64,000 nt of DNA from positions 62,001 through 126,000 of the forward strand of contig NZ_ATKM01000011.1 of the NCBI RefSeq assembly GCF_000418555.1. Direction: 5' to 3'. A program made the translations under genes and the position numbers. Position 1 is the first letter of the stretch, and each line of letters opens with the position of its first letter. Positions 1 to 8,932 of this stretch are shown piece after piece. Origin of the DNA: Pseudomonas sp. P818. GTDB lineage: Bacteria; Pseudomonadota; Gammaproteobacteria; Pseudomonadales; Pseudomonadaceae. The notes beneath the pieces were generated by a model. That model saw nothing but the letters and a program-made list of their open reading frames with translations. It was not told where the DNA came from and did not search any database.

Positions 1-341
1 ACGGCGCCTTCCAGCACCGCTACCAGTACCTGCGGCGCGGCCTGGGCCTCTTCCAGCAGCGCACCGAAGGCGCGGTTCAGCTCGCGGTAGGCGTCGCCGC
101 CTTTTGCGCGGGCGCCGGCCATGTCCTTGATGTCGCCACCGGCGCAGAAGTGCCCGCCGGCACCGCGCAGGACGAGGGCGCGCACGTTCGGATCATGACG
201 CACGGCTTCCAGGGTGGCGCGCAGTTCGCCGACCATGGCCAGGCTCATGGCGTTGCGGCTGTCCGGCCGGTTGAGGGTGACGTGCAGCACGCCACCTTCG
301 AGGTTCAGCAGCAGGGTTTCGCAGTGGGGCAGGTCGTTCAT
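1..341 (-). CDS. atuE: Isohexenylglutaconyl-CoA hydratase (enoyl-CoA hydratase family), partial
   Basis: The first 113 codons of a crotonase-fold enzyme are present; the C-terminal part lies beyond base 1. The start ATG is at 341. The oxyanion-hole region reads RGAGGHFCAGGDIKDMAG at about residues 59-76, typical of enoyl-CoA hydratases. It follows atuD on the same strand in the order known for the Pseudomonas atu cluster (A-B-C-D-E-F), so it is called AtuE, which hydrates isohexenylglutaconyl-CoA made by geranyl-CoA carboxylase. The family is clear; the specific substrate is inferred from gene order. Confidence 0.85.
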   Translation of the reverse strand, partial: MNDLPHCETLLLNLEGGVLHVTLNRPDSRNAMSLAMVGELRATLEAVRHDPNVRALVLRGAGGHFCAGGDIKDMAGARAKGGDAYRELNRAFGALLEEAQAAPQVLVAVLEGA

Positions 342-391
342 GGATACACCTTTGATTTCGGTGATTCGCGGCGCAGGCCGCTCCTACGGTG

Positions 392-458
392 CGTAGGGTG
401 GACGTCGCTTTTTACGTCCACCGTCATGGTGGATCGATGAAGCGTGATCCACCCTACG
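392..458. repeat. REP-like inverted repeat between atuE and atuD
   Basis: CGTAGGGTGGA at 392-402 is mirrored by TCCACCCTACG at 448-458, with further partial pairing between (GACGT / ACGTC). It is an intergenic palindromic unit of the kind scattered through Pseudomonas genomes; it may stabilise or attenuate the atu transcript. Confidence 0.6.
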
Positions 459-459
459 A

Positions 460-1620
460 TCAGCCCTTCTTTTTGCCCGGCAGAATGCCCATCAGCTTGC
501 AGATGATGCCGAGCATGATTTCGTCGGCGCCGCCGCCGATGCTGACCAGGCGCACGTCGCGGTAGGCGCGCGACACCGGGTTGTCCCACATGAAGCCCAT
601 GCCACCCCAGTACTGCAGGCAGGCGTCGGACACCTCGCGGCCCAGGCGGCCGGCCTTGAGCTTGGCCATGGACGCCAGCTTGGTCACGTCACGACCTTTC
701 ACGTATTGCTCGGTGGCCTGGTAGACCAGTGCGCGCAGGCACTCGATCTCGGTCTGCAGCTCGGCCAGGCGGAAGTGGATGACCTGGTTGTCGATCAGCG
801 GTTGGCCGAAGGTGTGGCGCTGCTTGCAGTAGTCGATGGTGGTGTCGATGCAGTGCTCCAGGCCCTTGATCATGTTGGCCGCGCCGAACAGGCGCTCTTC
901 CTGGAACTGCAGCATCTGCATCATGAACCCGGCGCCTTCGTGGCCGATGCGGTAGCGCTGCGGCACGCGCACGTTGTCGAAGAACACCTGTGCGGTCTCG
1001 GAACTGCGCATGCCGAGTTTGTCCAGATGCGGACTGACGCTGATGCCGGGTGTCTTCATCGGCACCACGATCAGCGACTTGTTGACGTGTGGCTTGTCGT
1101 CGCTGGTGTTGGCTAGCAGGCAGATGAAGTCGGCCGACGGCGAGTTGGTGATCCACATCTTGCTGCCGTTGATCACGTAGTCGTCGCCGTCCTTGCGTGC
1201 GGTGGTCTTCAGGCCCGCCACGTCGGAGCCGGCGCCGACTTCGGAGACGCCGATGCAACCGACCATCTCACCGGTGATGGCCGGACGCAGGAACTCTTCG
1301 CGCAGCTCGTCGGAGCCGAAGCGCGCCAGGGCCGGGGTGCACATGTCGGTTTGCACGCCGATGGACATCGGGATGCCGCCGCAATGGATGGTGCCGAACT
1401 CTTCGGCAGCGACGATGGAGTAGCTGTAGTCCAGGCCCATGCCGCCGAATTTCTCCGGCTTGGAGATGCCCAGCAGGCCCAGTTCGCCGGCCTTCTTGAA
1501 AATGTCGTGGATGGGGAAGCGGCCTTTCTTTTCCCATTCATCGACGTGCGGGTTGATTTCCTTGTCGACGAAGTTGCGGACGGTACGGCGGAGTTCTTCG
1601 TGCTCTTGAGTGAAGATCAT
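460..1620 (-). CDS. atuD: Citronellyl-CoA dehydrogenase (acyl-CoA dehydrogenase family)
   Basis: A 386-residue acyl-CoA dehydrogenase starting at MIFTQEHEEL (ATG at 1620; an in-frame extension upstream runs through the repeat and is not used). It oxidises citronellyl-CoA to cis-geranyl-CoA with FAD. Visible signatures are the central VSEVGAGSDVAGLKT flavin/substrate motif near residue 130 and the C-terminal YRDVRLVSIGGGADEIM. The position of the MCAD catalytic Glu in IYEGT is Gly here (IGGGA), as also in the related gene at 41699. It lies between atuC and atuE in the atu operon; a long inverted repeat separates it from atuC. Confidence 0.9.
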   Translation of the reverse strand: MIFTQEHEELRRTVRNFVDKEINPHVDEWEKKGRFPIHDIFKKAGELGLLGISKPEKFGGMGLDYSYSIVAAEEFGTIHCGGIPMSIGVQTDMCTPALARFGSDELREEFLRPAITGEMVGCIGVSEVGAGSDVAGLKTTARKDGDDYVINGSKMWITNSPSADFICLLANTSDDKPHVNKSLIVVPMKTPGISVSPHLDKLGMRSSETAQVFFDNVRVPQRYRIGHEGAGFMMQMLQFQEERLFGAANMIKGLEHCIDTTIDYCKQRHTFGQPLIDNQVIHFRLAELQTEIECLRALVYQATEQYVKGRDVTKLASMAKLKAGRLGREVSDACLQYWGGMGFMWDNPVSRAYRDVRLVSIGGGADEIMLGIICKLMGILPGKKKG

Positions 1621-1649
1621 TGTTGTTGTGCTCCGTATCGAATGGGTCT

Positions 1650-1699
1650 GTAGGGCGGGTGAAACCCGCCTCATTTTTGGCGGGTTTCACCCGCCCTAC
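1650..1699. repeat. Perfect 21-bp inverted repeat between atuD and atuC
   Basis: Arms at 1650-1670 and 1679-1699 are exactly complementary (start GTAGGGCGGGTG) with an 8-base loop TCATTTTT. It sits in the 82-bp atuC-atuD gap and could act as an RNA hairpin that tunes expression inside the operon. It belongs to the same general class as the other intergenic palindromes in the window. Confidence 0.7.
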
Positions 1700-1702
1700 G
1701 TT

Positions 1703-3319
1703 TTAGAATCTCGCGACGCCGAAGCTGCTCTTCTTCAGCGGTCGCAGGTTGGCTTCGGCGCAGATGTCCAGCAAGAAGCCCAGCAGCTTGCGCGTATCGC
1801 GCGGGTCGATCAGGCCGTCGTCCCACAGGCTGGCGGTGCCGTACAGCGCGGTGGACTGACTGTCGAGCTTTTGCGCAGTGACTTGCTCGAGCATGTCGAG
1901 CATTTTCGGATCGGCTTCCTTGCCTTCCTTGGCGTGCTTGTCCTCGGTGACGATGCGCAGCACCTTGCCGGCCTGGGCGCCGCCCATCACGGCGGTGCGG
2001 CTGTTGGGCCAGGCGAAGATGAAGCGTGGGTCGAGGCCACGGCCGCACATGGCGTAGTTGCCGGCGCCGTAGGAGCCGCCGACGACGATGGTGAGCTTGG
2101 GCACGGTGGCGTTGGCCACGGCCTGGATCATCTTCGAGCCGTGCTTGATCACGCCGTTTTGTTCCGATTCCGTCCCGACCATAAAGCCGGTGGTGTTGTG
2201 GAAGAACAGGATCGGCGTGTTGCTCTGCTCGCACAGCTGGATGAACTGCGCTGCCTTGGCCGCACCCTGCGGGGTGATCGGGCCGTTGTTGCCGATGAAG
2301 CCGCAGGCCTGGCCTTCGATCTGCAAGTGGCCGCAGACGGTCTGGCTGTCGAACTCGTTCTTGAAGTCGAGGAACTCCGAGCCATCGGCGATGCGTGCGA
2401 TGATCTCGCGCACGTCGTAGGGCTTCTTGGCATCGGCCGGTACCAGGCCGAGCAGTTCTTCGGCCGGGTACAGCGGTTCGCGCCAGGTGCGTTTCTCACG
2501 TGCCGGCAGCTGCTGGTTCCACGGCAGCATGCCGACTATCTCACGCGCCAGGCGCACGCCGTCGGCGTCGTTCTCGGCCAGGTACTCGGCGGTGCCGGCG
2601 ACCTGGGCGTGCATCTCGGCGCCGCCGAGTTGCTCGTCGGTGGCGATCTCGCCGGTGGCGGCCTTGAGCAGGGGCGGGCCGGCGAGGAACATCTTGGCCT
2701 TGCCACGCACCACCACCACGTAGTCCGACAGGCCGGGCTGGTAAGCCCCGCCAGCGGTGCTGGAGCCGTGCACCACGGTGATCTGCGGCAGGCCCATGGC
2801 GGACATGCGCGCCTGGTTGGCGAAGCCGCGCGCGCCTTCGACGAAGATGTCGGCGGCATAGTTGAGGTTGGCGCCGCCGCTCTCGGCCAGGGTCACCACC
2901 GGCAGCTTGTTCTCGAAGGCGATCTGCTGCAGGCGCAGCGATTTTTTCAGACCAGTGGGGGAGATGGTGCCGCCCTTGATCGCGCTGTTGTTGGCGATCA
3001 CCAGGCAGCGCACGCCAGCGATGTAGCCGATGCCGGCGATCAGGCCGCCGCCGGCCTGGCTGCCATCCTTGTCGTCGTGCAGCTTGTAGCCGGCCAGCGA
3101 GGACAGTTCGAGGAACGGTGCGCCAGCATCGAGCAGCAGGTTGAGGCGTTCACGCGGCAGCAACTGGCCGCGCTTCTCGAACTTGGCCTTGGCTTCCTGC
3201 GCCTTGTCGAGCACCTTTTGTTCGACGTCGCGGAAGGTCGCGATGGCTGCCAGCATGGCTTCGCGGTTCTGCGCGAAGGCTTCGCCATGGACATCGATTT
3301 CCGATTGGATCACGGGCAT
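1703..3319 (-). CDS. atuC: Geranyl-CoA carboxylase, beta (carboxyltransferase) subunit
   Basis: A 538-residue biotin-dependent acyl-CoA carboxylase carboxyltransferase subunit. It transfers carboxyl from the biotinylated AtuF subunit to cis-geranyl-CoA. Visible features are the N-terminal KFEKRGQLLPRERLNLLLD stretch, the oxyanion-hole region ESGGANLNYAADIF near residue 150, and the C-terminal half with GSYGAGNYAMCGRG near 425 and FAWPNSRTAVMGG. The length is that of AtuC/LiuB. It starts 4 bp after atuB, so it is translationally close. The alternative, methylcrotonyl-CoA carboxylase LiuB, is excluded mainly by the atuA-atuB context. Confidence 0.9.
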   Translation of the reverse strand: MPVIQSEIDVHGEAFAQNREAMLAAIATFRDVEQKVLDKAQEAKAKFEKRGQLLPRERLNLLLDAGAPFLELSSLAGYKLHDDKDGSQAGGGLIAGIGYIAGVRCLVIANNSAIKGGTISPTGLKKSLRLQQIAFENKLPVVTLAESGGANLNYAADIFVEGARGFANQARMSAMGLPQITVVHGSSTAGGAYQPGLSDYVVVVRGKAKMFLAGPPLLKAATGEIATDEQLGGAEMHAQVAGTAEYLAENDADGVRLAREIVGMLPWNQQLPAREKRTWREPLYPAEELLGLVPADAKKPYDVREIIARIADGSEFLDFKNEFDSQTVCGHLQIEGQACGFIGNNGPITPQGAAKAAQFIQLCEQSNTPILFFHNTTGFMVGTESEQNGVIKHGSKMIQAVANATVPKLTIVVGGSYGAGNYAMCGRGLDPRFIFAWPNSRTAVMGGAQAGKVLRIVTEDKHAKEGKEADPKMLDMLEQVTAQKLDSQSTALYGTASLWDDGLIDPRDTRKLLGFLLDICAEANLRPLKKSSFGVARF

Positions 3320-3323
3320 CGCC

Positions 3324-4193
3324 TTACTCCTGATCTTTCAGTACGTCGGGCACGTAGGCCCGGTGGAAACCGTTGTAGGACTCGCTGTTTTTCGCCTTGC
3401 CCAGCGTCCAGGCACGGGTGCCCTGGCTGGCGGCACCATCGATGCGGATGGTGTTGCCGCTGATGAAGTTGGCGCCGGGGCTGAGCAGGAAGACGATGGC
3501 CGCGGCGACCTCGGACTCGCTGCCGATGCGCTGCAGCGGCACGTGATCCTTGAGGTTGCGGATCATGTTCTTCATTGACTCGGGGTAGGTGTCCATGCCG
3601 CTGGAGGCGATCCAGCCCGGCGCTACGGCATTGACCCGCACGCCGGCGTGGCCCCACTCGTAGGCGGCGGTCTTGGTGAAGTTCTCCATGCCGGCCCGCG
3701 CAGCCCCCGAATGGCCCATCCCGGGCATGCCACCCCACATGTCGGCGAGCATGTTGACGATGCTGCCACCGTGCTTGCTCAGGCTCTGCAGGAAGACTTC
3801 CTTGGCCACCAGGAACCCGCCCACCAGGTTGGTGCGCACCACGGTCTCGAAACCTTTCTGGTTGATGCCGATGAGCGGCGCGGGGAACTGGCCGCCAGCG
3901 TTATTGACCAGATGATGGATGCGACCGCGTTCCCTGATCACCGCGCCGACCATGGCCTTCACGGCTTCTTCGTCACGGATGTCGCAGACCTGGAAGCTGG
4001 CGCTGCCGCTGTCTTCGGTGATCTCGGCGCAGGTCTTTTCCAGCTTTTCCTGCTTGCGCCCGACCAGCACCACATGGGCGCCCAGGTGGGCCAGCTCGTG
4101 GGCCACGCAGCGGCCGATGCCGCTGCCACCACCGGTGACCAGGATGGTCTGGTCAGCGAACAGACCGGGTTTGAATACGGAGTCGTAGCTCAT
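3324..4193 (-). CDS. atuB: Short-chain dehydrogenase of acyclic terpene utilisation
   Basis: A 289-residue SDR with the TGGGSGIG cofactor motif at about residues 20-27, NNAGG at about 98-102, and the catalytic region with S, and Y-K displaced (GAARAGMENFTKT replaces the usual YxxxK tyrosine with GAARAG), so classical Tyr is not obvious. In the atu cluster it is proposed to act on citronellol/citronellal or a downstream alcohol. It lies between atuA and atuC, and a REP unit separates it from atuA. The family is certain; the exact reaction in the pathway is not established from sequence. Confidence 0.85.
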   Translation of the reverse strand: MSYDSVFKPGLFADQTILVTGGGSGIGRCVAHELAHLGAHVVLVGRKQEKLEKTCAEITEDSGSASFQVCDIRDEEAVKAMVGAVIRERGRIHHLVNNAGGQFPAPLIGINQKGFETVVRTNLVGGFLVAKEVFLQSLSKHGGSIVNMLADMWGGMPGMGHSGAARAGMENFTKTAAYEWGHAGVRVNAVAPGWIASSGMDTYPESMKNMIRNLKDHVPLQRIGSESEVAAAIVFLLSPGANFISGNTIRIDGAASQGTRAWTLGKAKNSESYNGFHRAYVPDVLKDQE

Positions 4194-4233
4194 TGTTCTT
4201 GTCCTTCGGCTCTTTGGGGACGCCTAGATCTGT

Positions 4234-4292
4234 TGTAGGAGCGAGCTTTGCTCGCGAACGAAACGTCTTCGCGAGCAGAGCTCGCTCCTACA
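4234..4292. repeat. REP-like inverted repeat overlapping the atuA stop
   Basis: Arms at 4234-4258 and 4268-4292 (TGTAGGAGCGAGC.. / ..GCTCGCTCCTACA) are nearly perfect complements. The atuA stop codon (TAG, bases 4290-4288 on the minus strand) lies inside the right arm, so the repeat provides the stop of the gene. Confidence 0.7.
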
Positions 4293-6075
4293 GGCTTTCA
4301 GCTAGCGCCTTGGGGACCGGCACCGGGAACTCCAGCAACTGCTGGGCGAACGCCTTGCCCTGCGGGTCGATGCGCAGGCTGGCGACACCGCCACCGCCCA
4401 GCGCGTTTTCCAGCAGGAAGTTGAGGCCATGGCAACCTGGCAGATACCAGCGGCTGACGCGGCCTTGTTCGGCGTCCAGGGTATGCGCCATCCAGTTGGC
4501 CACGGCCTCGGGCGTCAGCGCAGCGGCTATCCACGCCAGGTATTCGGGCTTTCTCGCCATCACACCGATATTGCTGTGGTTGCCCTTGTCGCCGGAGCGG
4601 GCCACGGCCAGGCGGATCAGCGGCACGGCAGCGTCGGCTTCACCCATGGGGACGGGCAGCGCGGCTGGCGCGCGAAGCTGCGCCGGGTCGAAGGCCTCGA
4701 CCTGAGGCAGGGTGACCGGCTGGCGTTCGCCGTCGATCTCGACGCTCAGCGCGCAGACGCTCTTGTCCACCAGGAAGCTGAACAGGCGGATCACCGGGTA
4801 GACGGTGGGGCGGCCGCCGACGATGCCGGTCAGGCCCGGCGCCATGCCGGTGGCGGCCTGGGCGATCTCGCGGGAGAAGAGGATCAGCGCCTCCTTCTTG
4901 GCATGGCGTGCGGCGATCTTCACCACCACTTCGCGGCTGTACTTGCGATGGGCATGGGCGCCATAGGTGGCTTCGCTGCCGAGCAGCTCGACGCTGACCT
5001 CCTGATAGGGGCCCCAGCCGCGCTCGGCGAACATCTCTGCGGTCTTGTTGATGATCGCCTGGCTGACCCGTTCGGCCTTGGCCACCGCATCGATGCCAGC
5101 GAGCAGGAAGCTGGCGGTGCAGCGGAAACCGTCCGGGTGGGTGGCGCTGACCTTGTACTGGTCGGTGGGCGGCAGGCCGCGTGCGCCCTGGAGTTGCACG
5201 CGGTTATCGCCGACCTGGCTCAGCTCGACCTGGGTGAAATCGCAGATCACGTCCGGTAGCAGATAGGCGCGTGGGTCGCCGATCTCGTAGAGCATCTGCT
5301 CGGCAACGGTAAAAGGCGTGACCAAGCCGCCGGAACCCTCCGGCTTGGTCACGACGAAACGGCCATCGTCTTCGACTTCGACGATGGGGAAACCGATGTG
5401 TTCGTAGTCCGGCACGTCGCGCCAGTCGGTGAAGTTGCCGCCGGTGCACTGCGCGCCGCACTCGATGATGTGCCCGGCCAGCGCGGCCTGGGCCAGCTTG
5501 TCGTAGTCGCTCCAGGCCCAGCCGAACTCGTGTACCAGGGCGGCGCTGACCACCGCGCTGTCGACCACGCGGCCAGTGATGACGATGTCGGCGCCCTGTT
5601 CCAGCGCAGCGACGATGCCCGGTGCGCCCAGGTAGGCGTTGACCGAAACGCAGAAAGGCGGCAGCGGCGCGCCGGTGAACATCTCGCGGGTGCCGGCCTT
5701 GACCAGCTCGCCGAGCCTGGGCTGCAGGTTGTCACCGTGCAGCACGGCGATCTTCAACTGTACACCGGCCTGTTCGCAGGCGGTGCTCAGGGCGGCGGCG
5801 CAGGCCATCGGATTGACCCCGCCGGCATTGCTGATCACGCGGATGTTCTTCGCCGCGAGCTCGCCCAGCAGCGGCGTGAGCACCTCGACGAAGTCGCGGG
5901 CGTAGCCGTCGTCCGGCTTCTTCATGCGCGCGCCGGCCATGATCGACATGGTGATCTCGGCCAGGTAGTCGAACACCAGGTAATCCAGTTCGGCGCCGTG
6001 AACCAGTTGAGCGGCAGCGGTGGAGGTGTCGCCCCAGAAGGCGGAGGCGCAGCCGATGCGTACGGTTTTGGTCAT
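4288..6075 (-). CDS. atuA: Acyclic terpene utilisation protein AtuA (DUF1446)
   Basis: A 595-residue DUF1446 protein. The start chosen is [16 protein letters not shown] (ATG at 6075); a longer frame to 6225 would overlap the operators. The N-terminal half has the conserved [11 protein letters not shown] and SNAGGVNP (near residue 90), and the C-terminal part has [13 protein letters not shown] near 505, typical of AtuA. It is required for citronellol/geraniol growth in P. aeruginosa, but its chemical step is not clearly known. First gene of the atuABCDE operon, divergent from atuR with paired operators between. Confidence 0.92.
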   Translation of the reverse strand: MTKTVRIGCASAFWGDTSTAAAQLVHGAELDYLVFDYLAEITMSIMAGARMKKPDDGYARDFVEVLTPLLGELAAKNIRVISNAGGVNPMACAAALSTACEQAGVQLKIAVLHGDNLQPRLGELVKAGTREMFTGAPLPPFCVSVNAYLGAPGIVAALEQGADIVITGRVVDSAVVSAALVHEFGWAWSDYDKLAQAALAGHIIECGAQCTGGNFTDWRDVPDYEHIGFPIVEVEDDGRFVVTKPEGSGGLVTPFTVAEQMLYEIGDPRAYLLPDVICDFTQVELSQVGDNRVQLQGARGLPPTDQYKVSATHPDGFRCTASFLLAGIDAVAKAERVSQAIINKTAEMFAERGWGPYQEVSVELLGSEATYGAHAHRKYSREVVVKIAARHAKKEALILFSREIAQAATGMAPGLTGIVGGRPTVYPVIRLFSFLVDKSVCALSVEIDGERQPVTLPQVEAFDPAQLRAPAALPVPMGEADAAVPLIRLAVARSGDKGNHSNIGVMARKPEYLAWIAAALTPEAVANWMAHTLDAEQGRVSRWYLPGCHGLNFLLENALGGGGVASLRIDPQGKAFAQQLLEFPVPVPKALAESL

Positions 6076-6114
6076 TGGAATTGGCCCGTCACACATTGAA
6101 GGTGAGTCGACATT

Positions 6115-6232
6115 ACCAAGCAAGCGCTTGGTTGAAAAGTGGAAAGGGAAGGCAAAGTGGCCAAAAGTGGGGCCAAGCGCTTGCTTGGTCAGCTGGCGCC
6201 GCATACATTTCATCAAGCAAGACAAGCACTTG
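6115..6232. promoter_or_regulatory. AtuR operators in the atuA-atuR intergenic region
   Basis: ACCAAGCAAGCGCTTGGT at 6115-6132 and its reverse complement (less one base) at 6173-6189 face each other 58 bp apart; each contains the palindrome CAAGCGCTTG. A weaker half-match CAAGCACTTG lies at 6223-6232. AtuR in P. aeruginosa is known to bind two inverted-repeat sites in this same intergenic region, so these are very probably the AtuR sites. A near copy occurs at 41648. Confidence 0.85.
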
Positions 6233-6294
6233 CCGGCTGCAACAAGAATTCATCAGAACAATCGCCGAGCAGGGCAATCAGGGGAGAAGTCAGC

Positions 6295-6918
6295 GTGGAC
6301 GAACACAGAGCCCAGGCCGTGATGCAGGAGCTGGTCGACAGTGGCCAGGTCACCGATCCGGACAGCGCCCGCGGCAAGCTGTTGCAGATGGCCGCCCACC
6401 TGTTCCGCAGCAAGGGCTATGAGCGCACCACGGTGCGTGATCTGGCCGCTGCCATCGGCATTCAGTCGGGCAGCATCTTTCATCACTTCAAGAGCAAGGA
6501 GGAAATCCTGCGCTCGGTGATGGAGGAAACCATCGTCTACAACACTGCCCTGATGCGTGCCGCGCTGGCCGAGGCTCAGGGCACGCGTGAGCGGTTGCTG
6601 GCGCTGATCCGCTGCGAGCTGCAGTCGATCATGGGCGGCACCGGCGAGGCCATGGCGGTATTGGTCTATGAATGGCGTTCGTTGTCGGATGAGGGCCAGG
6701 CCCAGGTGCTTGCCTTGCGCGACACCTACGAGCAGATCTGGCTGACGGTGTTGGGCGAGGCGCGCGATGCGGGTTACTTCAAGGGCGACCCTTTCATTCA
6801 GCGACGCTTCCTCACCGGTGCTCTGAGCTGGACCAATACCTGGTTCCGTCCGCAGGGGCCGATGAGCCTGGACCAGCTGGCTGAAGAGGCATTATCGCTG
6901 GTGTGCAAAGACTTCTGA
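6295..6918 (+). CDS. atuR: TetR-family repressor of the atu cluster
   Basis: A 207-residue TetR regulator. The start chosen is GTG at 6295 (VDEHRAQAVMQ), preceded by GGGGAGAAG at good spacing; the longer frame from 6139 would run through the operator. The helix-turn-helix is at about residues 32-72 (GKLLQMAAHLFRSKGYERTT through GSIFHHFKSKEEILRS). Divergent from atuA, as in P. aeruginosa. It represses the cluster and is thought to be released by a terpenoid-CoA intermediate. No other gene follows closely. Confidence 0.88.
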   Translation: MDEHRAQAVMQELVDSGQVTDPDSARGKLLQMAAHLFRSKGYERTTVRDLAAAIGIQSGSIFHHFKSKEEILRSVMEETIVYNTALMRAALAEAQGTRERLLALIRCELQSIMGGTGEAMAVLVYEWRSLSDEGQAQVLALRDTYEQIWLTVLGEARDAGYFKGDPFIQRRFLTGALSWTNTWFRPQGPMSLDQLAEEALSLVCKDF

Positions 6919-7108
6919 GCCGATTCGATCCCGGGAATCCCAATCCGCGCAGCGGCCATCCGCCCTTGCAATGGCTCAGATGGTGCAGGATTTGGGGCTA
7001 TCGTCTGCTATCCACCAACAAAGTGCTGACGTCATAAAATCCATCTAGTCGGTCAGGAGAGACTCGGGTAGGCTGCATCTCACTGGCAGAAGGAATTGGG
7101 GATTCGAG

Positions 7109-7927
7109 ATGCGGCATATGCGGCGCTGGGTTCATGGATGCGTGGGTGCCTTGTGTCTATTGCTTGCCGATTTTCTTTGCGCTGCCGAGGTGGTCAAGGT
7201 CGGCGGTGCGCATTTTCCGCCCTATGTGATCAAGTCCAACCTGCAGGAGTCGAGCGGACTGCTGCCGCAATTGCTCGATGCTCTCAATCAGGCCCAGAGC
7301 GAATACGAATTCACCATGCTGCCCACCGCCATCGTGCGCCGCTTCGGCGACCTGCAGCGCGGGCGCATCGACATGGCGATATTCGAGAACCCGCAATGGG
7401 GTTGGCAGGATATCGATGCCGAAGCCGTCGACATGGGCCTGGAGGATGCGGAGCTTTTCGTCGCCAAGAGTGAAGAGCTGCGTGGTCAGCAGTATTTCGA
7501 GCAACTGCAGGGCAAGCGACTGGCGTTGTACCGTGGTTATCACTATGGCTTCGCAGGTTTCAACAGCGATCCGGAATTCCTCAGTAGCACCTTCAACGCC
7601 AATCTCGGTCATTCGCATGACAGCAACTTGCTGATGGTGCTGCGCGGGCGAGCCGATGTCGCGCTGGTGACCCGCTCCAATCTCTATGACTTCCTCGAGC
7701 GCAATCGTGAGTATGCGCGGCAGTTGCTTATCTCGGAGCGTATCGACCAGGTCTATCGCCACCACGCGATGATTCGGGCCGGTGCGCCGATCAGCCCTGA
7801 ACGCTTCGCCGCTCTGCTCGAGCAACTGCGGGTCAGCGGCGAATTGCAGCGTATCTTCTCGCCTTACCGCATTGCCGTCATGCCAGTCGTAGCGGATAAC
7901 TCAGCAACAGAAAATGAACGAGATTGA
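7109..7927 (+). CDS. Periplasmic solute-binding protein, family 3-like
   Basis: A 272-residue secreted protein. An N-terminal signal peptide (positively charged MRHMRRW, hydrophobic core to about residue 22, cleavage after CAA) precedes a type-II periplasmic-binding fold beginning EVVKVGGAHFPPYV, with GLLPQLLDALNQ near 50. These match the bacterial extracellular solute-binding family 3 proteins common in Pseudomonas as orphan amino-acid-type binding proteins. No ABC permease or ATPase is adjacent. Its 3' end overlaps the convergent CPBP protease gene by 50 bp. Ligand unknown. Confidence 0.75.
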   Translation: MRHMRRWVHGCVGALCLLLADFLCAAEVVKVGGAHFPPYVIKSNLQESSGLLPQLLDALNQAQSEYEFTMLPTAIVRRFGDLQRGRIDMAIFENPQWGWQDIDAEAVDMGLEDAELFVAKSEELRGQQYFEQLQGKRLALYRGYHYGFAGFNSDPEFLSSTFNANLGHSHDSNLLMVLRGRADVALVTRSNLYDFLERNREYARQLLISERIDQVYRHHAMIRAGAPISPERFAALLEQLRVSGELQRIFSPYRIAVMPVVADNSATENERD

Positions 7928-8636
7928 CCGCTGCATGCAGAGCGATGGCCAGGCTGATGCGGCCGCTGTAGTGAAAGGCCAGGCCATAGCCCAATCCCGC
8001 ACAGGCCGCCACCGCGGCGAATAGCGTACTGAAGGGCAGGTGGGCTGCGCCGAAAAGACCCGCCGTCAGCAGCAACCCAGGCCAGGTACCCAGACGCTTG
8101 ACCAGTGTCGGCTGTAGCACGCCGCGAAACAGCAGCTCCTCCGCCAGCACCGCCACACCGAGATTGACTGCCAACCACAGCAGCAGCCCTTGTGGCCATT
8201 TGGGTTGCCAGGCGACCAGCCCCAAGGCGATGGCCAGTAGCGGCACCAACACCAGTGTAATGAGGCATGTCAGCCACGCCTGTTTCAGCGAAACGACCGG
8301 CCGGCGAGGTTGCCCGAGCCACCAGGCCAGCAGGGCGGTGCCCAGCAGCAGCTTGTCCCAGGAAAGACGCAGACCGTAGGGCGCAGCATCGGCGCTGATG
8401 AGGCGCGGTTGCCACAGTTGCCAGGGGCTGAACCCCGGTACGAGGTGTGCCGCCAGGGCGATGCCGCCGAGCAGTATCAGGGGCAGCCATAGCCTGTTCG
8501 GCAGATGTCGTTCGCCGGCCAGCAGGAGCAAGACGAACAAGCTGCCCAGCAGCAGCCCCAAAGGCTCGATGAAGCCCAGCCCCGTGCCCAGGGCGAGGGT
8601 TAGAACGGGGAACAGCAAGCGCAGATGCAGGGGCAT
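7878..8636 (-). CDS. CPBP-family intramembrane glutamic endopeptidase
   Basis: A 252-residue polytopic membrane protein with about seven hydrophobic segments. The CPBP/Abi (CAAX-protease-like) motifs are visible: EELLFRGVLQ near residues 166-175, and a later AHLPFS and the HAAVNLVHF motif near the C terminus, which carry the conserved Glu, Arg and His residues. Such proteins are intramembrane proteases, with roles from prenyl-protein maturation to bacteriocin self-immunity; here no peptide gene is nearby, so the role is unknown. It converges on the preceding gene. Confidence 0.85.
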   Translation of the reverse strand: MPLHLRLLFPVLTLALGTGLGFIEPLGLLLGSLFVLLLLAGERHLPNRLWLPLILLGGIALAAHLVPGFSPWQLWQPRLISADAAPYGLRLSWDKLLLGTALLAWWLGQPRRPVVSLKQAWLTCLITLVLVPLLAIALGLVAWQPKWPQGLLLWLAVNLGVAVLAEELLFRGVLQPTLVKRLGTWPGLLLTAGLFGAAHLPFSTLFAAVAACAGLGYGLAFHYSGRISLAIALHAAVNLVHFLLLSYPLRLA

Positions 8637-8703
8637 GGCACCTTCTCCTTGGAAGGCGCGCAGTCTAGCAGGCTGTCTCTGCGGCGGAGGAGAGCGGAGG
8701 TGC

Positions 8704-8877
8704 CTAGCGCTGGCGCTCGCGCGCGTCCTTGGCTTCCTGCTCGATGGCGCGTTTACGCATGCGTTCGAGCTGATCCTCGCTCAGGCGCATCTTCTTGGCG
8801 CTGCTGCGCAGTATCAGCAGGCTACCGATCACCGAGCCGAATACCAGCACCAGCAATAGCCAGACGTACCAGGGCAT
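8704..8877 (-). CDS. DUF2897 family small membrane protein
   Basis: A 57-residue protein: an N-terminal membrane segment (MPWYVWLLLVLVFGSVIGSL) followed by a highly charged tail rich in Arg, Lys and Glu (RMRKRAIEQEAKDARER). This layout matches the DUF2897 family of gammaproteobacteria. Function unknown; it probably sits in the inner membrane with a short helical cytoplasmic tail. It lies between the CPBP gene and eutC, all on the minus strand. Confidence 0.75.
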   Translation of the reverse strand: MPWYVWLLLVLVFGSVIGSLLILRSSAKKMRLSEDQLERMRKRAIEQEAKDARERQR

Positions 8878-8932
8878 GACGAGTCCTCACGGGGGAATGG
8901 AGCCTTCACCATACCCCGCGATCGGAGAGTTG

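Noticed and set aside
1610..3463. A 617-codon plus-strand open frame over atuC
   Set aside because: It is the antisense shadow of a well-matched carboxyltransferase gene, and its predicted product has no recognisable domain, only GC-rich low-complexity composition.
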